A program made the translations under genes and the position numbers. A stretch of 64,000 nucleotides of DNA from Fischerella thermalis PCC 7521 (GTDB taxonomy: Bacteria > Cyanobacteriota > Cyanobacteriia > Cyanobacteriales > Nostocaceae): assembly GCF_000317225.1 (NCBI RefSeq), contig NZ_AJLL01000081.1:124001-188000 (forward strand), in the 5' to 3' direction. Numbering within the stretch: the stretch's first letter is position 1; every line of letters starts with the position of its first letter. This document shows, in pieces, positions 28,011-37,300 of this stretch. The notes under the pieces were generated by a model, which was given only the letters and a program-made list of their open reading frames with translations, made no database searches and was not told the origin of the DNA.

Positions 28011-28087
28011 TACCAATTACCCATTACCCATTACCAATTACCAATTACCCATTACCCATTACCAATTACCCATTACCAATTACCCAT
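28011..28087. repeat. Heptamer short tandem repeat, 11 units
   Basis: Eleven 7-bp units alternating TACCAAT and TACCCAT run from 28011 to 28087. The last unit overlaps the 3' end of the crtD-like gene: its TAA stop at 28080-28082 is part of the array. Identical heptamers are inserted inside mfd at 11781-11808. Confidence 0.92.
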
Positions 28088-29588
28088 CTATTTGCCTAAC
28101 TACTGTTAGTGCAGAATAACTCACGCCTGCTGTACCTTCGCCGGGGTGGGTAGAGTCACCAACTAACCAGAGATGATCTATGGGTGTACGATTGGCAAAT
28201 CCAAAGGGACCAAATGTCGCTATCCTTTGACCAATTCCACCAACAATACCGCGATCGCGAGCGGTGTAATGAGCAAAGGTACGGGGTGTGGCAGCTTCTA
28301 CATGAATAATGGTTTCTGGTTTTAAATAAAAATATTGTGCCAGACGAGCGATCGCATCTTCTGTATACTTTTGTTTTAACCCTTCGTAATCTTCTGTCTG
28401 CCACCAAGGTTCAGGATCTACGAAGGAAGAGGCAATAATTGTAGCTTTACCTGTAGTAGCACGACCATCACCGGGATGACTCACAGACACAAATAGAGAA
28501 TTATTTTCGCCAATTGGGCCATTGGCATCGTACATAAATTGTAGGTGGGGGGGACAATCAAGGGGAATAGCACTTGCATCCACGCCTAGATACACTACAA
28601 ATGCACCGGATGCAGGTGGCAATTTTGCCACACGTTTTTTATACCCAGAGGGAGCCTTTTCACCTAGCAATTTCACCAAATTTTGGACTGTAACATTAGC
28701 AATGATATGGTCAGCTGATTCTGTCCAGGTTTCCCCAGTTTTTTGATTGCGAATAACTACAGCCTTAGCTTTACCTTGGGCTACTTTGATTTGTTCAACA
28801 GTGTGGCGCATTAATAATTGACCACCATCTCGTTCTAAAGCAGAAACTAAGCGATCGCTCAACACCTGCATACTACCTTGGAGATGAAACAAGCCTTGTG
28901 GTTCCTGAGATACACTCAACGCTGTTGCGGCGTACAATAGCGCTGTTTCTTCTGCATCTACCTGAGAGTATAGCTTCAGTTGCAAATCTAAAAACGTTCG
29001 TAAACGCTGATCATCTGCCAACTTGTAGGCACGCAACGCATCCCCTACCGTAAACAACGTATAAGGTACAGTAATTAAAGTACTCGGACGCACCGCCTTG
29101 GTTAGCTGCCATAGATCCCAAAGGTTACGCGGCGGTAGTACCGGATCACGCCCTTGAAATTTCCAACTGGCTTTAAACAACTCTGCAATCAATTGCCAAA
29201 AAGGTTCGCTACCAGGGAACTGTCGCTGGCGTTCCTCTTGCCATTTCTGAGGATCACGCCAAACATTGATGGGTGTATTTTCTCCTGGCAAAAATACCGC
29301 ACATGCAGGATCACAAGGCGTTGCAGGCGGTAAATCAATTTCTAATTCTGAAAAAATGCGGTAGTGAATTCCTCCTGGTTCCAAACCCGCGACTTGGGTT
29401 GCACCGACATCAAAAGTAAAACCTTTGCGTTTAAATGTAGAAGCACAACCACCAGGCACTAGGGCTTGATCTAGAATGAGGACACTATAACCTCTACGAG
29501 CCAATAATGCCCCAGCAGTAAGTCCACCAATTCCTGCACCAATAATGATGACACGAGATTTAGTTTTGCCACCACGATGATTTGGCAT
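28080..29588 (-). CDS. crtD: C-3',4' desaturase CrtD (carotenoid desaturase family)
   Basis: 502 residues. An FAD-binding Rossmann motif (VIIIGAGIGGLTAGALLARRGY) lies near the N-terminus, followed by PGGCASTFKRKGFTFDVGAT and the C-terminal LWLVGDSTHPGEGTAGVSYSALTV, the standard flavin-binding end of phytoene-desaturase-type enzymes. Length and the ASTF/FDVGATQ and GIVGGI wording suggest CrtD, which introduces a 3',4' double bond on the way to myxol-type carotenoids. CrtO and CrtISO relatives share the fold, so the assignment is likely but not certain. The stop codon lies within a heptamer repeat array. It acts at the membrane. Confidence 0.72.
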   Translation of the reverse strand: MPNHRGGKTKSRVIIIGAGIGGLTAGALLARRGYSVLILDQALVPGGCASTFKRKGFTFDVGATQVAGLEPGGIHYRIFSELEIDLPPATPCDPACAVFLPGENTPINVWRDPQKWQEERQRQFPGSEPFWQLIAELFKASWKFQGRDPVLPPRNLWDLWQLTKAVRPSTLITVPYTLFTVGDALRAYKLADDQRLRTFLDLQLKLYSQVDAEETALLYAATALSVSQEPQGLFHLQGSMQVLSDRLVSALERDGGQLLMRHTVEQIKVAQGKAKAVVIRNQKTGETWTESADHIIANVTVQNLVKLLGEKAPSGYKKRVAKLPPASGAFVVYLGVDASAIPLDCPPHLQFMYDANGPIGENNSLFVSVSHPGDGRATTGKATIIASSFVDPEPWWQTEDYEGLKQKYTEDAIARLAQYFYLKPETIIHVEAATPRTFAHYTARDRGIVGGIGQRIATFGPFGFANRTPIDHLWLVGDSTHPGEGTAGVSYSALTVVRQIDG

Positions 29589-29767
29589 TGATATTTATCA
29601 GATAATTCTTAATACTCTTAATTATATTTTACAAAATACTTAATATAAAGAAACAATGTAATTTTAGCCAATACTGAGCAAGCTTCTCACATCCATATAC
29701 GGTGATTTTCAACTCGATTAAGTACAACACCTCTGTTAACAGGGTGAGGTGCATTTTAATATGTACC

Positions 29768-29825
29768 TTCGTGTCTTGGTGTCTTGGTGGTGAAAATAAA
29801 CCACAAAGACACCAAGACACCAAGA
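29768..29825. repeat. Inverted repeat of the GTGTCTTGGTG family
   Basis: Arms at 29771-29790 and 29801-29824 (GTGTCTTGGTGTCTTGGTGG against CCACAAAGACACCAAGACAC) form a long hairpin. Relatives lie at 18092-18158 and 39029-39096. It lies in the 360-bp gap 29589-29948, which holds no other recognisable feature apart from a HIP1 site near 29883. Confidence 0.85.
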
Positions 29826-29948
29826 AAAAAACCAATACGTGTCGCAGATACAGCAATCACTCAGTAAATTTCTTGTAATTAAGCGATCGCTGCAATTCTC
29901 ATTGAAGTGCTATGTAAGATAGAGGTAACTGCTCACTTACAACTACCC

Positions 29949-31229
29949 ATGACCTCAACCCTGGTAAAATTTCCTCGTCTGAATGCACCAAAGCTTCATC
30001 GATTACCGAATGGTTTAACGATCATAGCGGAGCAAATGCCGATAGATGCAGTTAACTTGAGTTTGTGGATTAACGTCGGCTCAGCTGTAGAAGCAGATGC
30101 GATTAATGGCATGGCTCACTTTTTAGAGCATATGATTTTTAAGGGAACTGAACAACTAATCAGCGGTGAGTTTGAACGTAGAATTGAAGAGCGGGGTGCT
30201 GTTACTAATGCCGCTACTAGCCAGGATTATACCCACTATTATATAACTACTGCTCCGAAGGATTTTGCTGATCTCGCGCCTCTGCAAATTGATGTAGTAG
30301 CGAATGCAAGTATTCCTGATGATGCCTTTGAACGAGAGAGGTTGGTAGTTTTAGAAGAAATAAGACGTTCCGAAGATAATCCCCGTCGCCGCACCTACAA
30401 AAGGGCGATGGAGATGGCTTTTGCACAACTTCCTTATCGACGTCCGGTATTGGGAGCAGAAGAGGTAATCTCTCACCTCAAACCCCAACAAATGCGAGAT
30501 TTTCACGCTAGTTGGTATCAACCACCGTCGATAACTGCTGTCGCTGTTGGTAATTTAGCAGTAGAAGAATTAATTGAAATTATTGCAGAAGGCTTTAGCA
30601 AATCTCACAATCACCAATCAACAATCAACAAACAACCACCAAAATTTGTTTGTGAACTCCCATTTAGTGAAATTGTCCGACAAGAATTTACTGATGAAAG
30701 CTTACAGCAAGCACGACTGGTAATGGTTTGGCGAGTTCCAGGCTTAGACAAACTTGATGAAACCTATGCTTTGGATGTTTTAGCGGCAATTCTCGGACAT
30801 GGACGTACATCCAGATTAGTCCGAGAGTTACGTGAAGAACGTGGACTTGCTTCCCATATTTCTGTGAGTAACATGACTCATAAGTTGCAGGGGACATTTT
30901 ATATTTCTGCTCACTGTCCAGTAGAAAATTTGGGGTTAGTAGAAGAAGCGATCGCTCAACATATTAGAACCTTACAAACTGAGTTCGTGCAAGAATCAGA
31001 AATTGCCCGTGTGCGGAAGCGAGTAGCGAATAGATTTATTTTTGGCAATGAGACACCAAGCGATCGCGCAGGTTTATATGGTTATTATCAAACACTAATA
31101 GGCGATTTAGAACCAGCCTTTGACTACCCCAGCCATATCGAAGCACAGGACGCAACCAAGTTAATGCAAGCTGCCCAAAAGTATCTTACCCCCAACGCGT
31201 ACGGTGTAGTAGTAATGAAACCAGTTTAG
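29949..31229 (+). CDS. M16-family zinc peptidase
   Basis: 426 residues from the ATG at 29949, chosen because the frame upstream looks non-coding. The inverzincin motif HFLEH lies at about residue 59 and the third zinc ligand in LVVLEEIRRSEDNPRRR about 76 residues on, with the N-terminal M16 domain (LPNGLTIIAEQM) and the C-terminal M16 domain (ESLQQARLVMVWRVPG, LGHGRTSRLVRELREERGLA). This is the processing-peptidase-like group found in most bacteria. A short repeat-like insert (residues about 217-232, SHNHQSTINKQPP) sits between the domains, where a linker tolerates it. The following gene begins after a repeat tract. Confidence 0.85.
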   Translation: MTSTLVKFPRLNAPKLHRLPNGLTIIAEQMPIDAVNLSLWINVGSAVEADAINGMAHFLEHMIFKGTEQLISGEFERRIEERGAVTNAATSQDYTHYYITTAPKDFADLAPLQIDVVANASIPDDAFERERLVVLEEIRRSEDNPRRRTYKRAMEMAFAQLPYRRPVLGAEEVISHLKPQQMRDFHASWYQPPSITAVAVGNLAVEELIEIIAEGFSKSHNHQSTINKQPPKFVCELPFSEIVRQEFTDESLQQARLVMVWRVPGLDKLDETYALDVLAAILGHGRTSRLVRELREERGLASHISVSNMTHKLQGTFYISAHCPVENLGLVEEAIAQHIRTLQTEFVQESEIARVRKRVANRFIFGNETPSDRAGLYGYYQTLIGDLEPAFDYPSHIEAQDATKLMQAAQKYLTPNAYGVVVMKPV

Positions 31230-31438
31230 TTAGTAGTTAGTGGTTGTTTGTTGGTTGTTGGTTGTTGTAGAGACGTGCCATGGCAGGTCTGTACATTGGT
31301 TAGTGGTTAGTGGTTAGTGGTTATTTCTCCACTCCTCACACTCCACCCTTACGGGAAGCCGCGCAAAGCGCGTCTACACACTCCTCACACTCCCCATCTC
31401 CCCACACTCCCCCACCTCCCCATCTCCCCATCAAAACC
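31230..31438. repeat. Repeat tract between the peptidase and the kinase
   Basis: Contains GTTGGTTGTTG and TTAGTGG heptamer runs, a GTAGAGACGTGCCATGGCAGG palindrome at 31267-31294, an ACGGGAAGCCGCGCAAAGCGCGTCT repeat at 31351-31375 and a C-rich tail (31379-31430). All of it can be read through in frame with the next gene from a start near 31310, which would add a spurious 43-residue extension. Confidence 0.8.
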
Positions 31439-32305
31439 ATGTGGACTGAAATCGACGCCCATATTACCCAAATCACTGGTGAAAAATTCCACTCTGCACA
31501 ACGACGTTCAGTTGGTGGCGGGTGCATCAACCAAGGTTATGCCATATCGGATGGCAAGCTTACCTATTTTGTTAAGCTTAATCAAGCATCCCAAGTTACC
31601 ATGTTTGAAGCGGAAGCCCTGGGTTTAGAACAAATACACAATACAGGCACTATCCGTGTTCCCAAACCAATCTGTAGTGGAATAGTTGGTAGTTTTTGCT
31701 ACTTAGTTTTGGAATGGTTGGAAATGGGTTCAGGTAATGCCAAAACTTGGGAAGAAATGGGGCGTAAGTTAGCGGCGATGCACAAAGCCACTACAGTGAA
31801 TGGTTTTGGCTGGGACATGAATAATACTATTGGTTCTACGCCCCAAATTAATACTTGGACATCTAATTGGGCAGATTTTTTTAGTAAGCATCGCCTGGGT
31901 TATCAGTTTCAATTAGCAAGGCGACGAGGTGGTAGATTTTCGCAAGCTGAAGATTTACTAGCAGCTATTTCCGAAATATTAGCAGACCACAATCCGCAAC
32001 CTTCCCTAGTACACGGTGATTTGTGGGGGGGTAACGCTGGATGTACTGTTAAAGGAGAACCAGTTATTTTCGATCCAGCAACATATTTTGGGGATAGAGA
32101 AGTAGATATTGCCATGACCGAACTTTTTGGCGGTTTTCCGGCGGCATTTTATCGTGGTTATAACCAAGTATTTCCGCTAGAGTCAGGATACGAGCGCAGA
32201 AAGACTTTGTATAATTTGTATCACATCCTCAATCACTTTAATTTGTTTGGGGGCGGATATGAGTCGCAAGCAAATAGTATGATTGCAAGGGTTTTACATT
32301 CATGA
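31439..32305 (+). CDS. Fructosamine kinase / ketosamine-3-kinase family protein
   Basis: 288 residues from the ATG at 31439; a longer frame from 31310 is rejected because its extra sequence is repeat DNA. Kinase-like features: the glycine-rich [10 protein letters not shown], an ATP-binding lysine in YFVKLNQ, catalytic [10 protein letters not shown] and [21 protein letters not shown] (the DPA metal motif of this family). Such enzymes phosphorylate ketosamine residues on proteins and thereby reverse glycation. The C-terminus ([17 protein letters not shown]) is typical. Family confident. Confidence 0.9.
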   Translation: MWTEIDAHITQITGEKFHSAQRRSVGGGCINQGYAISDGKLTYFVKLNQASQVTMFEAEALGLEQIHNTGTIRVPKPICSGIVGSFCYLVLEWLEMGSGNAKTWEEMGRKLAAMHKATTVNGFGWDMNNTIGSTPQINTWTSNWADFFSKHRLGYQFQLARRRGGRFSQAEDLLAAISEILADHNPQPSLVHGDLWGGNAGCTVKGEPVIFDPATYFGDREVDIAMTELFGGFPAAFYRGYNQVFPLESGYERRKTLYNLYHILNHFNLFGGGYESQANSMIARVLHS

Positions 32306-32651
32306 AGGCAGGAGGCTCATTTGGCAGAAGGGAAGCCACGCGCAAATAGTGGGACAAAAGCAAGGATACTTTATTGTCTGGTCGCACTCTCTGCTTGACA
32401 CAAATTTTTTATACGAGTGGGCTTTATATCCACAACTAAAGTTTCTATTAATACTTCCAGCCTTCTGCCCTCTGCCTTTTTTCAGGTTAGAAAGCAGGCA
32501 TAACTAATACCATTTCTCTGTGAAAATGAAGAGCATCTGGAAATGATTCAGATAGTCACAGAGTGATCGCAAATTCTTGTCTTGTTTGGCGATTGTGCTG
32601 TTACTGGTAATGTCACCGCTTGACGGCGATCGCATTCAAACTTCTTTGATA
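32306..32651. other. Intergenic region between kinase and the psaJ2 end
   Basis: About 345 bp between two convergent transcription units. It is low-complexity in part (CTTCTGCCCTCTGCC-type text at 32460-32480). No gene is supported. A terminator for the long far-red operon should lie here, but no clean hairpin with a T-run is visible. Confidence 0.5.
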
Positions 32652-32798
32652 TTACGGCAAAGAATGGAAAAAAGTACCGTATTGCAAACCAGGAAATAGA
32701 TAATTCAATACGATCAAAATCACAGAAATAATAATCAATGCCAATGTAGCAACTACAGGAGCACTGGAAAGATATCTGAATAAATAACGTGCTTCCAT
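32652..32798 (-). CDS. psaJ2: PsaJ2, far-red photosystem I subunit IX
   Basis: A 48-residue frame, short enough to be missed by length cut-offs. It reads MEARYLFRYLSSAPVVATLALI with one membrane span and ends LFPGLQYGTFFHSLP. This matches PsaJ: the YLS-APV start, the span, then FxP and the short FH-LP tail. PsaJ lies beside PsaF in photosystem I. It is the last gene of the minus-strand FaRLiP operon, immediately after psaF2, as is usual for the psaFJ pair. Family assignment is confident from the motif order. Confidence 0.9.
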   Translation of the reverse strand: MEARYLFRYLSSAPVVATLALIIISVILIVLNYLFPGLQYGTFFHSLP

Positions 32799-32939
32799 CG
32801 TGGTTTCTCCAACATCAATTAAATTGAATTTGTATTTTTATTCTGACTATTGAGAGAATATCTCTTGAAGTATAAATTATCTTGCCTCAATTACTTGATG
32901 TAATGTTACAAACTTTTCAGATATCCTCTCAACATTATT

Positions 32940-33419
32940 TCAGCGAACTGAAATAGGAATTTCTTCATCCTTGGCAACTAATTCACCAGCTAGTAATTCT
33001 TTAATTACTGCCATCGGCCAAAATAAAGCCATCACCATACAACTAATGAACAACGGTACATCAATAAACACTTCTTTTTCTTCTGCTTTATCTTGTTTTT
33101 TAATTGCCTGTAGGTAAGACCGACCACTCCAGCCAATAAAACCAGCAGTATACAGAAATATGGCGATCGGAATTGCTACGTCAACAGCAAGACTAAGGCG
33201 GTCAAGAGCAATCCTAGGTAGACCATCCTCACCACAAAGCAACTGCGAATAAGCTTTTAATGGCTTTGTAGTGTAATAACTGTCAGGAGCATTTTTCATC
33301 CTTTCTACAAATGCAGGTGATTTGTAACAAGGAACCAATGTGGTATTTTCTGCCAATGCAGTAGAAACAGCGCTAAACCAAATAAAAATTGCGAGAATCA
33401 GAGCAAATATTCTTTTCAT
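32940..33419 (-). CDS. psaF2: PsaF2, far-red photosystem I subunit III
   Basis: 159 residues: a cleavable signal (1-23, ending STALA), a lumenal domain with two cysteines (LVPCYKSPAFVERMKN, LLCGEDGLPRI), a membrane span at about 83-100, and the GWSGRSYLQAIK stretch before a second hydrophobic segment. Length and motif order fit PsaF, a PSI subunit in contact with the plastocyanin/cytochrome docking side and the antenna. This paralogue lies between the far-red PSII genes and psaJ2, so it is the FaRLiP version. Gap to psaJ2 about 140 bp. Confidence 0.92.
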   Translation of the reverse strand: MKRIFALILAIFIWFSAVSTALAENTTLVPCYKSPAFVERMKNAPDSYYTTKPLKAYSQLLCGEDGLPRIALDRLSLAVDVAIPIAIFLYTAGFIGWSGRSYLQAIKKQDKAEEKEVFIDVPLFISCMVMALFWPMAVIKELLAGELVAKDEEIPISVR

Positions 33420-33486
33420 AATTTTGTTGATTGTTGGTTGTTATTAGTTAGTGGTTAGTAGTAGTTGTTTTTTTGACATTTAGACA

Positions 33487-33630
33487 TTACCTTCGATCTG
33501 CTGGATAAGTGTTGGCTGCATAAATTATCAAGAGAGCGCAAAAAGATACAGCTGTTATCAAACCAAAGAAAACTCCGGTTGCAGTTGAGGCAAATTGTCC
33601 CTCACCATACGCTAAATAAATGTGTTGCAT
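33487..33630 (-). CDS. Unidentified single-span peptide, 47 aa, in the far-red operon
   Basis: A 47-codon frame not reported by size-limited gene finders. It begins MQHIYLAYGEGQFAS, has one hydrophobic stretch at about 17-39 (ATGVFFGLITAVSFCALLIIY) and ends AANTYPADRR. A GAGGT ribosome site lies about ten bases before the ATG, and it lies between psbH2 and psaF2 on the same strand with 67 and 124 bp spacing. I compared it mentally with the small PSI, PSII and cytochrome b6f subunits (PsaI, M, X; PsbI, J, K, L, M, N, T, X, Y, Z; PetG, L, M, N) and it fits none well. It may be a far-red-specific photosystem or assembly subunit; the function is unknown. Confidence 0.7.
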   Translation of the reverse strand: MQHIYLAYGEGQFASTATGVFFGLITAVSFCALLIIYAANTYPADRR

Positions 33631-33754
33631 TTAAATACCTCAGTTTATTGGTTAGTAGTTGTTTGTTGGGTGTTGGTTGTTAACTCCTAACTCCTAATTC
33701 CTAATTTCCTTATTGCTCAACCTCCCCACCTATAGATTAGTTTCCCAAGCTTGT

Positions 33755-33961
33755 TCAACTCATATTGATTCCTTCAAGCAAAATTGAGGAATTGACAATC
33801 TCTAAAATCATTAATAAGAAAATAAACAACAACAGCATCAAGGCAGCCATTAGTGGTGTAGTACCCCAACCAGGGGTAACTTTACCTGCCTCAGTATTTA
33901 ATTGTTTGAGTAGATATTGTACAGGTGCGACTTTTTTGGGTTGAAAATTTTGTGATTGCAT
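33755..33961 (-). CDS. psbH2: PsbH2, far-red photosystem II small subunit
   Basis: 68 residues with a strong GGAGG site before the ATG. The core [17 protein letters not shown] and the following span then [14 protein letters not shown] match PsbH, which stabilises CP47 and the QB region. The N-terminus ([18 protein letters not shown]) is longer and more polar than in typical white-light PsbH. It follows psbB2 by about 75 bp, with a hairpin in the gap. This is the FaRLiP paralogue. Confidence 0.93.
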   Translation of the reverse strand: MQSQNFQPKKVAPVQYLLKQLNTEAGKVTPGWGTTPLMAALMLLLFIFLLMILEIVNSSILLEGINMS

Positions 33962-33999
33962 GGATTCCTCCGACTATTGTTGATGGTATTTGGTAATTT

Positions 34000-34027
34000 G
34001 TAGAGACGCGCCATGGCGCGTCTTTAC
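34000..34027. repeat. CCATGG-centred palindrome, GTAGAGACG family
   Basis: A 28-bp near-perfect inverted repeat (GTAGAGACGCGCCATGGCGC...TTTAC) seven bases after the psbB2 stop. It can form a strong hairpin between psbB2 and psbH2. Sister copies: 31267-31294, 45764-45784 (variant centre), 61081-61108. Confidence 0.85.
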
Positions 34028-34034
34028 TGGTGTT

Positions 34035-35567
34035 TTAGATAACTGGTTGCTTCTTACGTGTGGTTGTATCTCCCACTTTCTGGAAAACACCAAACTCTAC
34101 CTGTTCATCAAGTTCTGGGTCAATGCCAGCAAATACATCCCGGTAGATGGTACGAGAACCATGCCAGATGTGTCCGAAAAACCACACCAAAGCAAAGCAA
34201 GTGTGGAAAAAGGCAAAAAAGCCCCGGTTACTAGTTCGGAAAACTCCATCGGAATTGTGGATTGTGCGGTCAAATTTAAAAGGTTCACCCAGTTGAGCCT
34301 GACGTGCGTACTTCTTCACCGTCATAGGGTCTGTAAACGTTTGACCATCAAGTATCCCGCCAAAGAAGCTGACATTAACACCAGTTTGCTCAAAGCTATA
34401 TTTTGCCTCTGCTCGCTGAAAGGGAATATCTGCACGCACTACACCATCTTTGTCAGTCAGAACTACTGGGAAGGTTTCAAAGAAAGTAGGCATTCGACGA
34501 ACTGTCAATTCCCGTCCTTCACGGTCTTTGAATACTGGATGACCAAGCCAGCTTTGAGCAACTCCATCTCCATCGACCATTCGACCCACTCGGAATAAAC
34601 CACCCTTGGCAGGATTATTGCCAATATAGTCATAGAAAGCCAGTTTCTCTGGGATAGCTGACCAAGATTGTGAGAGAGTTTTACCCTCGTCTAAACCAGC
34701 TTGCACTCGCCTATCAATCTCTTGTTTGAAGTAGTTTTGATCCCACTGATAACGAGTTGGTCCCCACAGTTCAATTGGTGTGGTAGCAGTTCCATACCAC
34801 ATACTGCCAGCAGCCACAAAACCTGCAAAAAAGAAAGTGGCCAGCGCACTGGCAAGGACAGTTTCAATATTTCCCATCCTTAGCCCCCTGTAGAGTACCT
34901 CGGGGGGTCGAACAACTATATGGAAAAGTCCGCCAATAATTCCCACAATACCCGCTGCAATATGGTGAGCAACAACTCCACCAGGATTTTGGGGATTAAA
35001 ACCCTCTGGGCCCCATACTGGTGCAACTCCTTGAACATGACCAGTTAGCCCATATGGGTCAGAAACCCACATACCCGGGCCAAAAATACCGGTGAGATGA
35101 AAAGCACCAAAACCAAAGCAGAGTAAACCAGCTAAGAATAGGTGAATGCCAAAAATTTTGGGCAAATCTAAAGTTGGTTCGCCCGTTTTGGAGTCGAAGA
35201 ATGTGGCGAGATCCCAGTAAAACCAGTGCCAGCAAGCAGCCAAGAACTCAAGACCCGAAAAGACAATGTGAGCTATGGCTACAGTTTCAAACGTCCAAAA
35301 ACCAGGATCTGCGAAGGTTTCACCTGTAACGCTCCAGCCTTGCCAAGAATTCGTCACTCCCAAGCGCGCCACAAACGGCATTAAAAAACATCCCTGTCGC
35401 CACATGGGATTGAGTACTGGATCGCTAGGATCGTACAAAGCTAGTTCAAACAAAAGCATCGAACCAGCAAAGCCTGCACAAAGGGCATTGTGCATCAGGT
35501 GTACAGCAATAAGTCGTCCTGGGTCATTTAAGACCACTGTGTGAACTCTATACCAAGGTAATCCCAT
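34035..35567 (-). CDS. psbB2: PsbB2, far-red CP47 antenna protein
   Basis: 510 residues from the ATG at 35567 (AAGGA upstream), the canonical start [17 protein letters not shown]; the frame extends seven codons further to a TTG that is not the likely start. Six spans with the antenna histidines, the [19 protein letters not shown] loop, the lumenal large loop and the C-terminal tail [17 protein letters not shown] all match CP47. It carries core antenna chlorophylls of PSII; this paralogue would be used with chlorophyll f in far-red light. Part of the minus-strand operon, between psbC2 and psbH2. Confidence 0.95.
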   Translation of the reverse strand: MGLPWYRVHTVVLNDPGRLIAVHLMHNALCAGFAGSMLLFELALYDPSDPVLNPMWRQGCFLMPFVARLGVTNSWQGWSVTGETFADPGFWTFETVAIAHIVFSGLEFLAACWHWFYWDLATFFDSKTGEPTLDLPKIFGIHLFLAGLLCFGFGAFHLTGIFGPGMWVSDPYGLTGHVQGVAPVWGPEGFNPQNPGGVVAHHIAAGIVGIIGGLFHIVVRPPEVLYRGLRMGNIETVLASALATFFFAGFVAAGSMWYGTATTPIELWGPTRYQWDQNYFKQEIDRRVQAGLDEGKTLSQSWSAIPEKLAFYDYIGNNPAKGGLFRVGRMVDGDGVAQSWLGHPVFKDREGRELTVRRMPTFFETFPVVLTDKDGVVRADIPFQRAEAKYSFEQTGVNVSFFGGILDGQTFTDPMTVKKYARQAQLGEPFKFDRTIHNSDGVFRTSNRGFFAFFHTCFALVWFFGHIWHGSRTIYRDVFAGIDPELDEQVEFGVFQKVGDTTTRKKQPVI

Positions 35568-35875
35568 TGATTGTGCTTCCTTAGTCAAAAGTCAAGAGTT
35601 AAGAGAATTCAATCTCTTATTTAGAACAAAAGTCGTAGGTATGTACCTGATGCTGAATCAGGGAAAAAATTTTTCAAAAAAGACAAAATTACACAAAAAA
35701 ACATCAACAAAGTTATGTGAACCACGGAGTCAATGATTTGATTTTTGAGCAAATACTGCATAGTCCTAATGGGGAGTGGGGAGATTGGGGATTAGTGATA
35801 GGGGATTGGGAAATGGGAAGAGAAGGGAGAGTTTAAGGATTAAGTAATTCCCTATTCCCGATCCCCGATCGCCAA
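35568..35875. other. Gap between psbC2 and psbB2
   Basis: About 308 bp, the longest internal gap of the minus-strand operon. It contains G-rich low-complexity text (about 35770-35835) and no gene. It could carry an internal promoter or an mRNA processing site for psbB2-psbH2-psaFJ2. Confidence 0.5.
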
Positions 35876-37300
35876 CTAATCTAATGGAGGCATGGATAGA
35901 ACTGGCTCATCTTCTCGGTCTATACCCCTTTCAAAGCCTGCTGCGGCTGCTCTGGCGCGACCGGCATGCCAGAGATGACCAACTAAGAAAAGGAGAGCAA
36001 AGACAAAATGTGCAGAAGCTAGCCAGGCACGGGGCCCAACAAAGTTAAAGGAGTTGAGTTCAGTTGCTAAGCCGCCGACAGAATTCAGGGAACCAATGGG
36101 CGCATGGGTCATGTATTCAGAAGCACGGCGAATTTGCCAAGGCTGGACATCATGCTGAAGTTTGTCAATATCTAGACCATTTGGGCCACGCAGAGGTTCT
36201 AGCCAGGGGGCTTTGACATCCCAAAAGCGCATGGTTTCCCCACCAAAGATAATTTCTCCGGTTGGCGATCGCATCAAATATTTCCCCAGACCTGTTGGTC
36301 CTTGCGCTGAAGCGACATTTGCTCCTAAATTTTGGTCACGCACGAGAAAGACTAGCGCCTGAGCATTGGAAGATTCAGCAACTGTCGGCCCGTAAAATTC
36401 GCTGGGATAGGCAGTATTGTTAAACCAGATGAACATCGTGGCAATAAATGCTTGTCCGGCTACATTGCCCAAACTTTGCGAAAGGTAAGCTTCACCCGAC
36501 CAAATAAAGGCTTTGTGAGTCCACTTAAAAGGCTTGGTAACAATGTGCCAAATACCACCAAGTATCAGCAGCGAACCGATCCAAATATGACCGCCGACTA
36601 AATCCTCTAGGTTGTCAACACTTGCAATATTACCTGCTCCACCTGTAAAACCTTTGAACAGATAACCAAAAATGACTCTGGGGTCAAGGGTAGGATTAGT
36701 AACAAGGCGTACACCACCACCTCCAGGTGCCCAGGTGTCATACAACCCACCCCACAACATCGCCTTACCGACAAGTAAGAAGGCGGCAACACCCAAAGCA
36801 ATCAGGTGATATCCCAAAATGCTAGTGACTTTATCTTTATCGCTCCAATCAAAGTTAAAGAAACCAGGAAGTTTTTGCGGGCCTTTGAGGGAGTGATAGA
36901 TGCCACCAAAACCCAAAACAGCAGAGCCAATGAGGTGAGCTACAGCGATCGCAAAAAATGGAAAGATATCTACTACCTGACCTCCTGGCCCCACACCAAA
37001 ACCAAGGGCGGCAATGTGAGGCATTAAGATCAGACCTTGGTCATACATCGGTTTTTCCGGGACATAGTGAGCGACTTCAAACAGCAGCATCGCCCCTGCC
37101 CAAAAGGCAATCAGCCCTGCATGGGCAACATGAGCACCTAAAAACCGACCAGATTGGTTAATAAAACGAGCGTTACCAGCCCACCAAGCATATCCAGTTG
37201 AGGCTTCATCACGACCTTCGCTTGGTGAATTGACGATATAAGCAGGTTTCTGGACTTCGTCTTTTGGTTTTGAAACTTTAGAATCAAAGGGCGTTTCCAC
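35876..37300 (-). CDS. psbC2: PsbC2, far-red CP43 antenna protein
   Basis: 474 residues from a GTG at 37300, placed nine bases after a GAGG site that comes from a duplicated copy of the psbD tail. The residues that ligate or neighbour the manganese cluster, Glu and Arg in GGETMRFWD, are conserved, so this CP43 could support oxygen evolution. Six spans, antenna histidines and the closing [20 protein letters not shown] match CP43. In most cyanobacteria psbC starts inside psbD; here the two are separated by the 91-bp duplication described under findings. This is the FaRLiP paralogue. Confidence 0.95.
   Translation of the reverse strand: METPFDSKVSKPKDEVQKPAYIVNSPSEGRDEASTGYAWWAGNARFINQSGRFLGAHVAHAGLIAFWAGAMLLFEVAHYVPEKPMYDQGLILMPHIAALGFGVGPGGQVVDIFPFFAIAVAHLIGSAVLGFGGIYHSLKGPQKLPGFFNFDWSDKDKVTSILGYHLIALGVAAFLLVGKAMLWGGLYDTWAPGGGGVRLVTNPTLDPRVIFGYLFKGFTGGAGNIASVDNLEDLVGGHIWIGSLLILGGIWHIVTKPFKWTHKAFIWSGEAYLSQSLGNVAGQAFIATMFIWFNNTAYPSEFYGPTVAESSNAQALVFLVRDQNLGANVASAQGPTGLGKYLMRSPTGEIIFGGETMRFWDVKAPWLEPLRGPNGLDIDKLQHDVQPWQIRRASEYMTHAPIGSLNSVGGLATELNSFNFVGPRAWLASAHFVFALLFLVGHLWHAGRARAAAAGFERGIDREDEPVLSMPPLD

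Noticed and set aside
32283-32507. 74-codon frame overlapping the end of the fructosamine kinase
   Set aside because: It overlaps the kinase in another frame and ends in low-complexity intergenic DNA.
34097-34598. Plus-strand frames across psbB2 and other photosystem genes
   Set aside because: They are antisense shadows of strongly conserved genes with no start signals.
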